DNA from: Micromonospora saelicesensis
Lineage (GTDB): Bacteria > Actinomycetota > Actinomycetes > Mycobacteriales > Micromonosporaceae
Reading direction: 5' to 3'
Assembly (NCBI RefSeq): GCF_900091575.1
Contig: NZ_FMCR01000005.1
Span: 496,001-560,000 of the forward strand
Length of the DNA: 64,000 nucleotides
Under the pieces are notes generated by a model. The model saw only the letters and a list, made by a program, of their open reading frames with translations, was not told the DNA's origin and did not search any database. The position numbers were made by a program, and so were the translations under genes. Below are positions 35,906 to 43,949 of this stretch, one piece after another. Numbering within the stretch: the first letter of the stretch is position 1; each line of letters begins with the position of its first letter.

Positions 35906-37125
35906 GATCGATTGCCTTCCTTGTCGGATATATCAACCCGCACGTCGCGGAGCACGGCGCCGACCAGGTCCTCGACCCGGCCTGGATCGCCGACGAAATG
36001 GACCTGGGCGACCCGGTTGTGGAAGATGTCGTCGGGATCGAGCGCCGCGCCGCGCTCGGCCTCGAAGACGATCCGTACGAACTCGTCGGCATCGAGGAAC
36101 GGCTCGATGCCGGACAGGCTGCCGGCGAAGACGCCCGGCCGATCGGTGGTGACGAAGGCCAGCCCGGCGCTCACCGAGGAAACAGGCTGGTCCACGTAAC
36201 GGCCGCCGCGAGCCGCCTCGGCCGCCGCCAGGTAGAGGTCCACCCCGGGCCCCGCCATGACCAGTTCGGGAATGCAGTCGCCGGCCAGCCGAGCGCCCAC
36301 CTCGATCAGCACCGGGTGACCGTCCGCGGCGATGCGGGTCTCGATGTGGAACGGCCCGACGGTGATGTCGAAGGCGGCGACCACCTGCGCGGCGAACTCG
36401 TGCAGCAGCCGTCCGTGCGGCGAGCGCTGCGGCGGTGTGGCGACGTGGCCCATCTCGAAGAACTGCGGCGGCGCGCTGAGGAGTTTCGTGGTGATGCTGA
36501 CGATGTGCGGCCCGGCCGTGTCCACCCAGCCTTCGAGGGAGAACTCGGGGCCGTCGACGTACTCCTCGACCAGGGCGACCCGCCGCGGATCGTGGTGGAA
36601 CTTGACCTCGCCGTACCGGTGGATCTCCGCGCAGGCGCGCTGGTACTCGTCGGCGTCCCGGACGAGGCGCACCATCAGGCTTCCGCCCCAGTCGGCCGGC
36701 TTGACGACCGCCGGGAACGCGAAGGGGCATTCGCCCACCTCGTCGGCCGGGACCGTGATCGATGCCGGGACGGCGATGCCATGCTTGACGCAGCGTTCCC
36801 GCATCACGTCCTTCTGCCGGACGGCCTCGGCCGTGTCCTGGCTCAGCGCCGGCAACCCGAGGGCGCGGGCCAGCTCGGCCGCCGCGCCGACGGCGTACTC
36901 GAAGCCTGCGATGACGCCGGTCGGCGTCACCCCCAGCCGGTCGACGAGGTCCAGCAGAGCGGGCACGCCGTCATCCGGATGCCAGTCGACGACGCGCGCA
37001 CCGGAGTGGACCTCCGCCGGCAGCAGGTCGGGGAACTGCGTCGGGATCAGGCACGGGACGCCGGTGGCCACCAGCCGGCTCGCCAGCTGGATCCCGGCCG
37101 ACAGCGGCTGGACGATTATCAGCAC
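35902..37125 (-). CDS. ATP-grasp ligase 3 (L-amino acid ligase-like)
   Basis: A 407-residue ATP-grasp enzyme that most resembles L-amino acid ligases such as BacD in outline. The N-terminal domain starts MLIIVQPLSAGIQLASRLV. The core contains FPAVVKPADWGGSLMVRLV, an ALVEEYVDGPEFSLEGW region with the phosphate and metal contacts, and the metal-site segment GHPVLIEVGARLAGD. C-terminal residues ~300-400 form the biotin-carboxylase-like end domain. It is translated between the BacA-like gene and the altered BCAT gene, with 4-7 base overlaps. That placement beside a BacA homologue recalls the bacilysin operon, where BacD joins L-Ala to anticapsin (inference). Confidence 0.9.
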   Translation of the reverse strand: MLIIVQPLSAGIQLASRLVATGVPCLIPTQFPDLLPAEVHSGARVVDWHPDDGVPALLDLVDRLGVTPTGVIAGFEYAVGAAAELARALGLPALSQDTAEAVRQKDVMRERCVKHGIAVPASITVPADEVGECPFAFPAVVKPADWGGSLMVRLVRDADEYQRACAEIHRYGEVKFHHDPRRVALVEEYVDGPEFSLEGWVDTAGPHIVSITTKLLSAPPQFFEMGHVATPPQRSPHGRLLHEFAAQVVAAFDITVGPFHIETRIAADGHPVLIEVGARLAGDCIPELVMAGPGVDLYLAAAEAARGGRYVDQPVSSVSAGLAFVTTDRPGVFAGSLSGIEPFLDADEFVRIVFEAERGAALDPDDIFHNRVAQVHFVGDPGRVEDLVGAVLRDVRVDISDKEGNRS

Positions 37126-37694
37126 GTGACGCCGGCCTTCCCCACGTGCAGGGTGAACACCATCGGCACCGGACCGAAGTTCTCGAGCGTCCGCAGCCCT
37201 TCGGCCCGCGCCGCCCGGTCGGTGGTCACGCAGGCGTCGTAGTCCCCGGCGGCGCAGACGGCAGCGGCCACGGAGTTGCTGCTCGCGTACGAGATCGTGC
37301 CCCGATTCGTGACCAGGCAGCTGGGGGCGGGATGGGTGACGATGGTGCTGACGGACTCCTGTCCCGGACGTGCGGCGAGCACCATGTCGTACGTGTCCAG
37401 GATGAAGCTGTCGGCCATCGTGAGCCGATGCAGGTTGCCGAACACCAGGTCGTGCAGGCGCGGGTAGACGGCGCAGGCGAGGATCGCCTCGGTGCCGTCG
37501 AACGTCATGGCGTCGAGCCCATCCTCGACCTCGGCGTGCAGGATCACCCGGCCCGGGCGCTGTCGGTCGGCGAACCAGCGGTGAGCGGCTTTCTCCAGGT
37601 TCGTTCCCGTTGGTCCGAGCGTGTGGATGGTGGTGACGTGCGGCAGTGCGGTTGTGCCGGAACCTGCTGTGGAACGGCCGGTGGCGTCAGGCAT
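37119..37694 (-). CDS. BacA-like prephenate decarboxylase/dehydratase-fold protein
   Basis: A 191-residue single-domain protein with the prephenate dehydratase fold. It opens with TIHTLGPTGTNLEKAAHRWF, parallel to BacA's TLGPEGTSSEYAA. Further matches to my memory of Bacillus BacA are IVTHPAPSCL (BacA IVSHPSPIN), SNSVAAAV and a C-terminus ending around PVPMVFTLHVGK (BacA IPMSWSLFGKG). The TRF motif essential in prephenate dehydratase is absent. Length is close to BacA (~200 residues). BacA decarboxylates prephenate on the route to anticapsin, and SalX and Plu3043 are relatives in other pathways. I infer a prephenate-derived amino acid precursor here. No BacB/BacG reductase is present. Confidence 0.82.
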   Translation of the reverse strand: MPDATGRSTAGSGTTALPHVTTIHTLGPTGTNLEKAAHRWFADRQRPGRVILHAEVEDGLDAMTFDGTEAILACAVYPRLHDLVFGNLHRLTMADSFILDTYDMVLAARPGQESVSTIVTHPAPSCLVTNRGTISYASSNSVAAAVCAAGDYDACVTTDRAARAEGLRTLENFGPVPMVFTLHVGKAGVTC

Positions 37695-37706
37695 CCGCCA
37701 TCTCCC

Positions 37707-38828
37707 TTACTGTCGGTCGGTCGAGCTGTGAACGGAGGCAAGGTCTTTGCGTACGCTCCGCAGCCATCCATGGGTGTCTGGACGGTTGCCGTGCTGGATC
37801 TCCATGAGCGTGTGCCGCACCCGGGCGGTCACCGCGCCTTCCTGTCCGTCGCCGATCATCGTGTCGTCGTCGTCGCCGTCGCCGATCCGGCCGACCGGGA
37901 CGACCACGGCGGCGGTCCCGCACGCGAACATCTCGACGAGCTGTCCGGATCGGGCACCGGCCATGAGGGCGTCGATCGGGGTCGGCTCCTCGGTGACCGG
38001 AATGCCGAGGTCACCGGCCAGGGCGATGACGCAGTCGCGGGTCACGCCCCGCATGATCGTTCCCTGGCACGGCGGGGTGGTCAGCCGCACACCGCGACGC
38101 TCGTCGTCGTCGCGCCAGACGAAGAACACGTTCATCCCGCTGAGCTCCTCGACCCAGCGGAACTCGAGGCCGTCGAGCCACAGCACCTCGTCGTACCCGC
38201 GCGCGTTGGCCTGTTTGCGGGTCAGCAGGCTGGCGGCGTAGTTGCCGGAACACTTCGCCTCGCCCATGCCGCCGCGTACCGCGCGTACCGTGTCTGCGGA
38301 GGTCAGCACGGAGATCGGTGTGAAAGCCCGCCCGAAACACGGGTCGGCCGGATACGCCAGGAAGGTGCACCGGTAGCGCCGGGAGTCGCGGAGCCCGAGC
38401 GCGGACTCGGTAGCGATCATCAGTGGGCGCAGATAGAGGCCCTGGCCGGGCTCCTCGGGGATCCAGCTGTCGTCGGCGGCGACGAGGTGGGTGCAGGCGT
38501 CCAGGAACAGGGAGACCGGCATCTCGGCCATCGCCAGCCGTCGTGCCGATCGGGCCAGCCTGTGGGCATGGTCAGCGGGGCGGAACAGGGCGGCGGAGCC
38601 GTCGGGCTGGCGGAACGCCTTCAGGCCTTCGAAAACGCTCTGTCCATAGTGCAGCACCAGGGTGCCGGGATCCATGGTCATCGGGGCGTACGGCTCGAGG
38701 GAATGGTCGGACCAGCCGTGGTCGGCCGACCATTGGACGACGACGGTGTTGTCGGTGTGGAAACGGCAGAAACCGGGATCGTGAAGGGCAGCGGCACGGT
38801 CGGTGATGGTCAGGGTTCGGTCAGACAT
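37707..38828 (-). CDS. Branched-chain-type aminotransferase of the operon
   Basis: About 373 residues (ATG 38828, eight-base overlap with the previous gene; ATG 38837 also possible). A class IV PLP aminotransferase: HYGQSVFEGLKAFR, LYLRPLMIATE, the Schiff-base Lys in GMGEAKCSGNYAASLL and the PLP-phosphate and acidic contacts in VEELSGMNVFFV. It shares the order and spacing of motifs with the housekeeping-like ilvE at 41 kb but is clearly diverged. It probably transaminates the 2-oxo acid made in the pathway, for example the product downstream of the BacA-like protein, in place of BacF in bacilysin synthesis (inference). Confidence 0.92.
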   Translation of the reverse strand: MSDRTLTITDRAAALHDPGFCRFHTDNTVVVQWSADHGWSDHSLEPYAPMTMDPGTLVLHYGQSVFEGLKAFRQPDGSAALFRPADHAHRLARSARRLAMAEMPVSLFLDACTHLVAADDSWIPEEPGQGLYLRPLMIATESALGLRDSRRYRCTFLAYPADPCFGRAFTPISVLTSADTVRAVRGGMGEAKCSGNYAASLLTRKQANARGYDEVLWLDGLEFRWVEELSGMNVFFVWRDDDERRGVRLTTPPCQGTIMRGVTRDCVIALAGDLGIPVTEEPTPIDALMAGARSGQLVEMFACGTAAVVVPVGRIGDGDDDDTMIGDGQEGAVTARVRHTLMEIQHGNRPDTHGWLRSVRKDLASVHSSTDRQ

Positions 38829-40026
38829 GGACCTCACTGCCCCAGAGGCTCAGGGATGCCCGGGGGCCGCCGTACCTGTCCGTCTTGTTTTCGGGCTCCA
38901 GGAGCAATCTCTCGTACAGGAAATCGGTGATCTTCTCGCGATAGGTCTCGTCGTCGGCGATCGCCTCGAATTCCTCGATCGTCCGGACGAGTTCCTTGGC
39001 CGACGCGACGATCTCCGCCTTGCTGGCCAACCGGCGCCGGCCGTCGTCGCCGATCGTGAACAGGCCGTGCTCGGCAAGCCACGTGCCGAGGGCGAAGCCG
39101 GTGCCGGAGTCGAAGTTGCGCAACGGGCGCGGCTCGGCCGGGTAACGGAAGAGCCGTTCCAGGATGATGTACTCGAAAATGACATCGCCGTACGGCACGG
39201 ATTCCTCGTAGCAGGCTATCGCCGATTTCAGGTCGACCTTCAGCTCCTCGGAGAGGCCGGGGCGCCATTTCGTCTTCAGTGCCAGGTGCTGATCCAGTGG
39301 GCGGGGTCCAGTGTGGTGGTAGTAGTCGTGCAGGTAGCCCCAGACGCAGCGAGCCTGATAGACGTCCTCCGGGTCGACCTCGGCGGATGCCAGCACCTTC
39401 GTGTCCGCGAACGGGGAGCCGGCGCCACAGAGGCGAGCCACGATTTCCAGCGTACGGGCGTAGATTGCCGTATGCCGGTTGAAGAAGAACCACGCGAACG
39501 ACTGATTGACTGTCGGTGTAGCTGTCGGAATGTTTTCCGGGAAGAAGACGACGCAGTTGCCGTCGCGCAATCCGGGAGAGGCGGAAAGGAGCCGGGTCGA
39601 CTGGAACACCGCTTTGTCGTGCGGATAGCGGGACTGCAGTTCGGGGGTGCAGTCCGGGTCCTGGCGAACGACGGTGAAGGCCTCGAGGAAGGCGCCGCGG
39701 GAGCCGTCGCCGTTCGGGAGGGTGACCGGTCCGACGAAGGCGGCGACCTCTCCGTCCTCCGGTGCGGGGACGGTGTCACGGGTCGCGTCGAAGGCCGGCT
39801 TCTCCAGGAAGCCGGCCTCTGACCAGGCCCGCAAGTCGTGAACGGTGGCCTCGATCTGGCTCGCCGGCATCAGCGGGTCGAGCTGCTCGACGTCGCGGCA
39901 GAGCCGGTCGAGCTGCGCGGTCGCCTGGTCGCCGTCGCCGCGGATCTGGGCCGCGCGGATCAGGCCGGCGACCGGCACAATACGACGCTCGAATTCCAGG
40001 ACCTGAGAGAGCGTGCGTGGCTCCAC
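38821..40026 (-). CDS. DUF6421-like protein, first gene of the operon
   Basis: A 401-residue protein. The GTG at 40026 has GAGAGG six bases upstream and is preferred to the ATG at 40104. The sequence resembles, from memory, the DUF6421 family: a VVFFPENIP segment, a conserved WGYLHDYYHHTGPRPLDQHL stretch, KVDLKSAI and ERLFRYPAEPRPLRNFDSGTG. The HDxxHHxG pattern suggests a metal site, but no activity is known. It leads a set of 14 genes with mostly overlapping ends. No signal peptide or membrane helix is seen. Function in the pathway is open, and the family name was not verified. Confidence 0.75.
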   Translation of the reverse strand: MEPRTLSQVLEFERRIVPVAGLIRAAQIRGDGDQATAQLDRLCRDVEQLDPLMPASQIEATVHDLRAWSEAGFLEKPAFDATRDTVPAPEDGEVAAFVGPVTLPNGDGSRGAFLEAFTVVRQDPDCTPELQSRYPHDKAVFQSTRLLSASPGLRDGNCVVFFPENIPTATPTVNQSFAWFFFNRHTAIYARTLEIVARLCGAGSPFADTKVLASAEVDPEDVYQARCVWGYLHDYYHHTGPRPLDQHLALKTKWRPGLSEELKVDLKSAIACYEESVPYGDVIFEYIILERLFRYPAEPRPLRNFDSGTGFALGTWLAEHGLFTIGDDGRRRLASKAEIVASAKELVRTIEEFEAIADDETYREKITDFLYERLLLEPENKTDRYGGPRASLSLWGSEVHV

Positions 40027-40377
40027 ATTATCCTCTCGGCAGCATCGACGCCGTTCGGCATCCCACCCCTGATGCACCTCGAAGTATGCACGAAAGTAGC
40101 CCATCCCCCGAGGAACCCCTTGATCGGAATCCTGCGGTGCCGCTCCGGCTCCGTCAAACGGCTCTCGCTATTTGGGATATAGACGTCAGTATCTAGGTGC
40201 GATTGATGATCTTGCGTGCTTCTTGTTTTGTCCGATTGTGCTGCAATTATCTGCTCATGGTCAGCGTCGAACCCCCGACGCCGCTCCGCTAAAAGCCAAT
40301 AATGCGGCATCGGCCCGTCAATCAAAGGGTATGAGCTGTATGTCCAACTTGGATTGACGGGATAAATGGGACGCCGC
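40027..40377 (-). promoter_or_regulatory. AT-enriched leader and probable promoter of the biosynthetic operon
   Basis: This 351-bp gap is the only sizeable gene-free stretch upstream of the 14-gene run and is less GC-rich than its surroundings. On the minus strand TTGACG (40157-40152) and CAGGAT (about 40134-40129) are separated by 17 bases, a plausible sigma-70-type promoter about 100 bp upstream of the GTG start. An imperfect 18-bp palindrome, GATATAGACGTCAGTATC (40176-40193), lies just upstream of that promoter and could be an operator. No gene or terminator is seen in the gap. Confidence 0.45.
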
Positions 40378-40893
40378 TCAGGATGGTTGGCCGACGCCCG
40401 CGACGAAGGCGTAAGCCAAATGTCGGCTATGCGTCAGGGTGATCATCCATGAATGGACACCGGCCGCCGCGGAGAGCGCCGCCGCACGCCCGGCCAGGGC
40501 GAGTGCCGGCTGACCGGAGTGGCGGCGGACCACCTCGATCTCCCGCAGGGCCACCCCGGTCAGGCCGGTCCCGAGGGCCTTCAACACCGCCTCCTTGGCG
40601 GCGAAACGGACGGCGAAGCGTTCCGCCGGGTCGCGCTGAAGCAGGCAGTAGGCGCGCTCTCCCGGGGTGAAATGCCGATCGGCGAACCGGGGCTGCCGGG
40701 CCAGCAGAGCCCGGATGTCATCGACGTCGACGAGGTCGGTGCCCGCACACACGACCACCCGGCCCATCACCTGGCGAGCGACGCTGTCGGCGGCCGTGGC
40801 GATCCATTCGTCACCCCGACTCACGGCCGCACCGTCCCTCCGAGTCGCCGCAGTCTGTCTACGATCGGCGACAATACGGTCGGTATTCTGCAC
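40378..40893 (-). CDS. AcpS-type 4'-phosphopantetheinyl transferase
   Basis: Up to 171 residues (GTG 40893); an internal ATG at 40767 would give a more usual ~128-residue AcpS. The family motifs are clear: GTDLVDVDDIRAL (Mg-binding Asp) and RFAVRFAAKEAVLKALGTG with the catalytic Glu-Lys segment. AcpS enzymes move phosphopantetheine from CoA to a carrier-protein serine. A housekeeping copy is expected elsewhere in the genome; this one stands next to an operon with a discrete carrier, so it probably serves that carrier (inference). It is transcribed in the same direction as the operon but separated by 351 bp and divergent from ilvE. Confidence 0.9.
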   Translation of the reverse strand: MQNTDRIVADRRQTAATRRDGAAVSRGDEWIATAADSVARQVMGRVVVCAGTDLVDVDDIRALLARQPRFADRHFTPGERAYCLLQRDPAERFAVRFAAKEAVLKALGTGLTGVALREIEVVRRHSGQPALALAGRAAALSAAAGVHSWMITLTHSRHLAYAFVAGVGQPS

Positions 40894-40975
40894 CTGTCAT
40901 CCGACAATCTTCCCCTGCGTGTTCGTTCTCGCTGACCTGAGCGCCCAGGGATGCGGCCATTGAGAGGACCCGGCG

Positions 40976-42061
40976 ATGAGCCTGTCGTTCCCGTTGCACC
41001 AGAATCCGAGCCCGGCGAGCGCGCAGCGGCGAGCCGAGATCATGGCGAATCCGGGGTTCGGCACGTACTTCACCGACCACATGGCACGGGCGGTCTGGAG
41101 GCCGGACGGCGGCTGGCAGGACTCCGAGATCATCCCCTTCGGTCCGATCCTCATGCACCCGGCGGCGGCCGTACTGCACTACGCCCAGGAGATCTTTGAG
41201 GGGATGAAGGCGTACCGGCACAGTGACGGCTCGATCTGGTCGTTCCGGCCGCAGGCCAACGGCGAGCGCTTCGCCCGGTCCGCCCGGCGGCTGGCACTGC
41301 CCGAACTGCCGGTGCCGGACTTCATGGCCTCGGTCGAGGGACTGGTCCGTGCCGATCAGGTGTGGGTGCCGGACGAGGACGAATACAGCGTCTATCTGCG
41401 GCCGTTCATGTTCGCGTCCGAGCCGTTCCTGGGGGTTCGCCCGGCGAAGGAGATCACCTACATGGTGATCGCCTGCCCGGTCGGGGCGTACTTCTCCGGT
41501 GGCGTCAAGCCGGTCTCCATCTGGCTCTCCACCGAGTACACCCGGGCGGCGCGGGGCGGCACGGGCGAGGCGAAGTGCGGCGGCAACTACGCCTCCAGCC
41601 TGGCGCCGATGGTCGAGGCCGCCGAGCACGGCTGTGAGCAGGTCTGTTTCCTGGACGCCGCCGAGGGCCGCTACGTGGAGGAGCTCGGTGGCATGAACCT
41701 CTACTTCATCACGGCCGACGGCCGGATCATCACGCCGGAACTCGGCACGATCCTCGAGGGCGTCACCCGGGGGTCGATCCTCATCCTTGCCAAGGATCTG
41801 GGCCTGGAGGTGGAGGAGCGCCCGGTGGAGATCCGGGAATGGCAGGAGGGCGTGGCCTCCGGCGCGATCACCGAGGTCTTCGCGTGTGGCACCGGCGCGG
41901 TGGTCACGCCGGTCGGGCGCCTGGTCTGGGAGGGTGGCGAGGTGACGGCCCCGAAGGCCGGCGCCGAGGACTCGGTGACCATGCGGCTGCGCCGCCACCT
42001 GCTCGACATCCAGTACGGTCGGGCCGCCGACCCGTACGGCTGGATGACCCGCCTCGTATGA
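40976..42061 (+). CDS. ilvE: Branched-chain amino acid aminotransferase IlvE
   Basis: A 361-residue class IV aminotransferase with all active-site features: HYAQEIFEGMKAYR, YLRPFMFASEPFLGV, Schiff-base Lys in GTGEAKCGGNYASSL and VEELGGMNLYFI. The C-terminal segment EVFACGTGAVVTPVG is canonical. It looks like the actinobacterial housekeeping IlvE that interconverts Leu, Ile and Val with their 2-oxo acids. The start ATG 40976 lies 82 bp from the divergent AcpS start. Whether this is the genome's only ilvE or an extra copy tied to the biosynthetic operon (supply or self-resistance) cannot be told from the window. Confidence 0.93.
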   Translation: MSLSFPLHQNPSPASAQRRAEIMANPGFGTYFTDHMARAVWRPDGGWQDSEIIPFGPILMHPAAAVLHYAQEIFEGMKAYRHSDGSIWSFRPQANGERFARSARRLALPELPVPDFMASVEGLVRADQVWVPDEDEYSVYLRPFMFASEPFLGVRPAKEITYMVIACPVGAYFSGGVKPVSIWLSTEYTRAARGGTGEAKCGGNYASSLAPMVEAAEHGCEQVCFLDAAEGRYVEELGGMNLYFITADGRIITPELGTILEGVTRGSILILAKDLGLEVEERPVEIREWQEGVASGAITEVFACGTGAVVTPVGRLVWEGGEVTAPKAGAEDSVTMRLRRHLLDIQYGRAADPYGWMTRLV

Positions 42062-42114
42062 CGAGGAACGCTCGGGACCGGCTGTCCGCGGTGGCACCAG
42101 GGCGGGCGGCCGCG

Positions 42115-43344
42115 TCACGGCGTGCGGTAATGGCCGCTGAGCCGACCGAGCTTCATGGCCAGGTGCAGGCACAGCCGTTCGTTGCCGTCCTTGAGGTCGG
42201 TCCCGGCGAGCTGCTCCACCCGTTGCAGCCGGTAGTAGAGCGTCGTCCGGTGCAGTCGGAGCTTCTCGGCCGTCGCGTGCGCGTTGCCCGCCAGGTCGAG
42301 GTAGGCCTCCAGGGTCTCCAGCAGCACCTGGTGGGCGTCGTCGCGCAGCAGCCGCTCCAGCCCGGGATGGACACCCGCGACGTCGAGGTGCTGGCTGTCC
42401 AGTTGAGACAGCACCCGGTAGATGCCGAGGCCGGCCCAGGAGACCACCCCGCCCAGCGCGGGCAGTTGCGTGCCGACCCGGGCGGCCTGCGCGGCCTCCT
42501 GGTAGGACTCCACCGCGCTGGACAGCCCGGCGCGAGGCTGGCCGATCCCGGTTACCGTCCGGTCCACCGAGGCCAGGCCCCGGGTCGCGGTGCCCAGCGC
42601 CTCGTTGAGGTGCCCGGCGGCGACTTCCGGTGAGGGCCGGCCGGCGATCCGGTCGCCGCAGATCAGCAGCACGCCGTGGTCGTGCCAGACCAGGTGCAGC
42701 GTCTCCCGTACGCCGATCCACCGGCGGGTGGTGACCAGGGCCTGTTCCAGGGCGATCCGGGCCACCTCGTCGGGCTGCCGTCCGGCGGCCGGCACGAGCT
42801 GGGCGACGAGCGCGACTGTCGACCCGTCGGCGACCACCACGCCCTCCTCCAGCAGCGCTCGCGCCGCGTGCTCGCGCGCCTGCCGGCTCTCCACCAGCAG
42901 GGTGCGGGTGGCCTCGGTCTCCCGCTGTGAGGCGAGTTCACCGAGCAGGTTCTCCCGGTACAGGGCCAGCGACAGGTCGGTGAAGGGGCCGGTCGCGGTG
43001 GCGATGTCGGCGTCGGTCATCGAACCGTCCGCGTCGATGAACCAGACGAACCCGAGCAGCAGGTCGTCGTGCCGGATCGGCACGCAGACCCTCGCCAGCA
43101 GGTCCAGCTCGGCGCACGCGGGGGTGCGGATCGGCGCGTGCGCCGTGAGCACCCCCATGCCCCGGAACCAGGCGATCACCTCCGGCGTCGTCTGCCGGCG
43201 CAGGATCGACGTCCGGCGGACGTCGTCCATCGGGCCGTCGTGCTCGCTGTAGGCGACCACTCGCTGTCGCCGGTCCTCGATGAGGGCGGGTCGGCCCACC
43301 CGGGCGGCGACGGCGTCGACGATTCGCTGGAGCTCACCGTGCAT
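42115..43344 (-). CDS. PucR/CdaR-family transcriptional regulator
   Basis: A 409-residue regulator. Residues ~1-160 resemble a GAF-like sensor (LARVCVPIRHDDLLLGFVWFIDADG). The middle carries a GGDEF-like CdaR region (VDRTVTGIGQPRAGLSSAVESY). The C-terminal PucR helix-turn-helix is typical: LLETLEAYLDLAGNAHATAEKLRLHRTTLYYRLQRVE. These regulators usually control amino acid or purine catabolic genes nearby. A DapA-family gene now lies broken beyond the transposon scar downstream in map terms, and may once have been its divergent target (inference). It is convergent with ilvE across ~53 bp. Confidence 0.9.
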   Translation of the reverse strand: MHGELQRIVDAVAARVGRPALIEDRRQRVVAYSEHDGPMDDVRRTSILRRQTTPEVIAWFRGMGVLTAHAPIRTPACAELDLLARVCVPIRHDDLLLGFVWFIDADGSMTDADIATATGPFTDLSLALYRENLLGELASQRETEATRTLLVESRQAREHAARALLEEGVVVADGSTVALVAQLVPAAGRQPDEVARIALEQALVTTRRWIGVRETLHLVWHDHGVLLICGDRIAGRPSPEVAAGHLNEALGTATRGLASVDRTVTGIGQPRAGLSSAVESYQEAAQAARVGTQLPALGGVVSWAGLGIYRVLSQLDSQHLDVAGVHPGLERLLRDDAHQVLLETLEAYLDLAGNAHATAEKLRLHRTTLYYRLQRVEQLAGTDLKDGNERLCLHLAMKLGRLSGHYRTP

Positions 43345-43641
43345 CTAACTCCCATGGTTGCCCTGCGTGACAGGGATCGCGCGACCGCCAGTCCTTACCC
43401 TCCGGTGCCGGTGGGCCATCGCGCAAGGTCCACTGTCGAAGTCACGACAAAAGACGGGCGGTGTCGCGACGGTTCCGGCATCTGTCCGAAGACCGGGGAG
43501 ACAGACGTTCCTAAGGTTCCGGTACGGACCGCACCAGCGCCGCCGCGCACGGTGCGGGTGGGATGACGAGCGGTGCGGTGGGGAGGGGATTGCCGAGTGG
43601 GAACTGGTAGGCCCGGGCACGGGCGTGGGCCAACCACCTCA

Positions 43642-43913
43642 AACCCGGCGGGAGAACCGGCATGCACGCCGACCTGGGTTACCTGGGCACCCCATCGATC
43701 ACCGGCACCCGCAAACCCCGCGGCGCCGAACCCGGCCACGTGCGACGCGCCAGCAACCGAGCGATCAACAACACCCGCGCGGCGGTCGAACGAACGGTCG
43801 CGCACCTGGTCAACTGGAAAGTCCTTGACACCGGCTGACGCGGACGCCTCACCGACTTTCCCGAAGTTCTACGCACGGTAACCGGACTGGAAATTTGTCG
43901 ACCCTGGGGATAA
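43642..43913 (+). pseudogene. IS5-type transposase remnant with an in-frame stop
   Basis: Only the C-terminal part of a DDE transposase is left. It reads ADLGYLGTPSITGTRKPRGA, then NRAINNTRAAVERTVAHLVNWKVLDTG, which contains the DDE glutamate in AAVERT. A TGA at 43836-43838 stands where related transposases have Trp (TGW), after which the same frame continues RGRLTDFPEVLRTVTGLEI to TAA at 43911. No start, N-terminal domain or left inverted repeat is present. The 297 bp to its left up to the PucR start hold no recognisable gene. Confidence 0.75.
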
Positions 43914-43949
43914 CCCCATTCTGAATAGCGCGCCTTCTATAGTGGTGGC

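Noticed and set aside
40859..42721. 620-codon minus-strand frame covering ilvE
   Set aside because: It lies antisense to ilvE and overlaps both AcpS and PucR; it has no recognisable domain, whereas ilvE has every active-site motif.
43563..43610. ATG at 43563 as the original start of the DapA-family gene
   Set aside because: The frame closes after 15 codons and does not resemble a DapA N-terminus, so it cannot be claimed as the missing 5' end.
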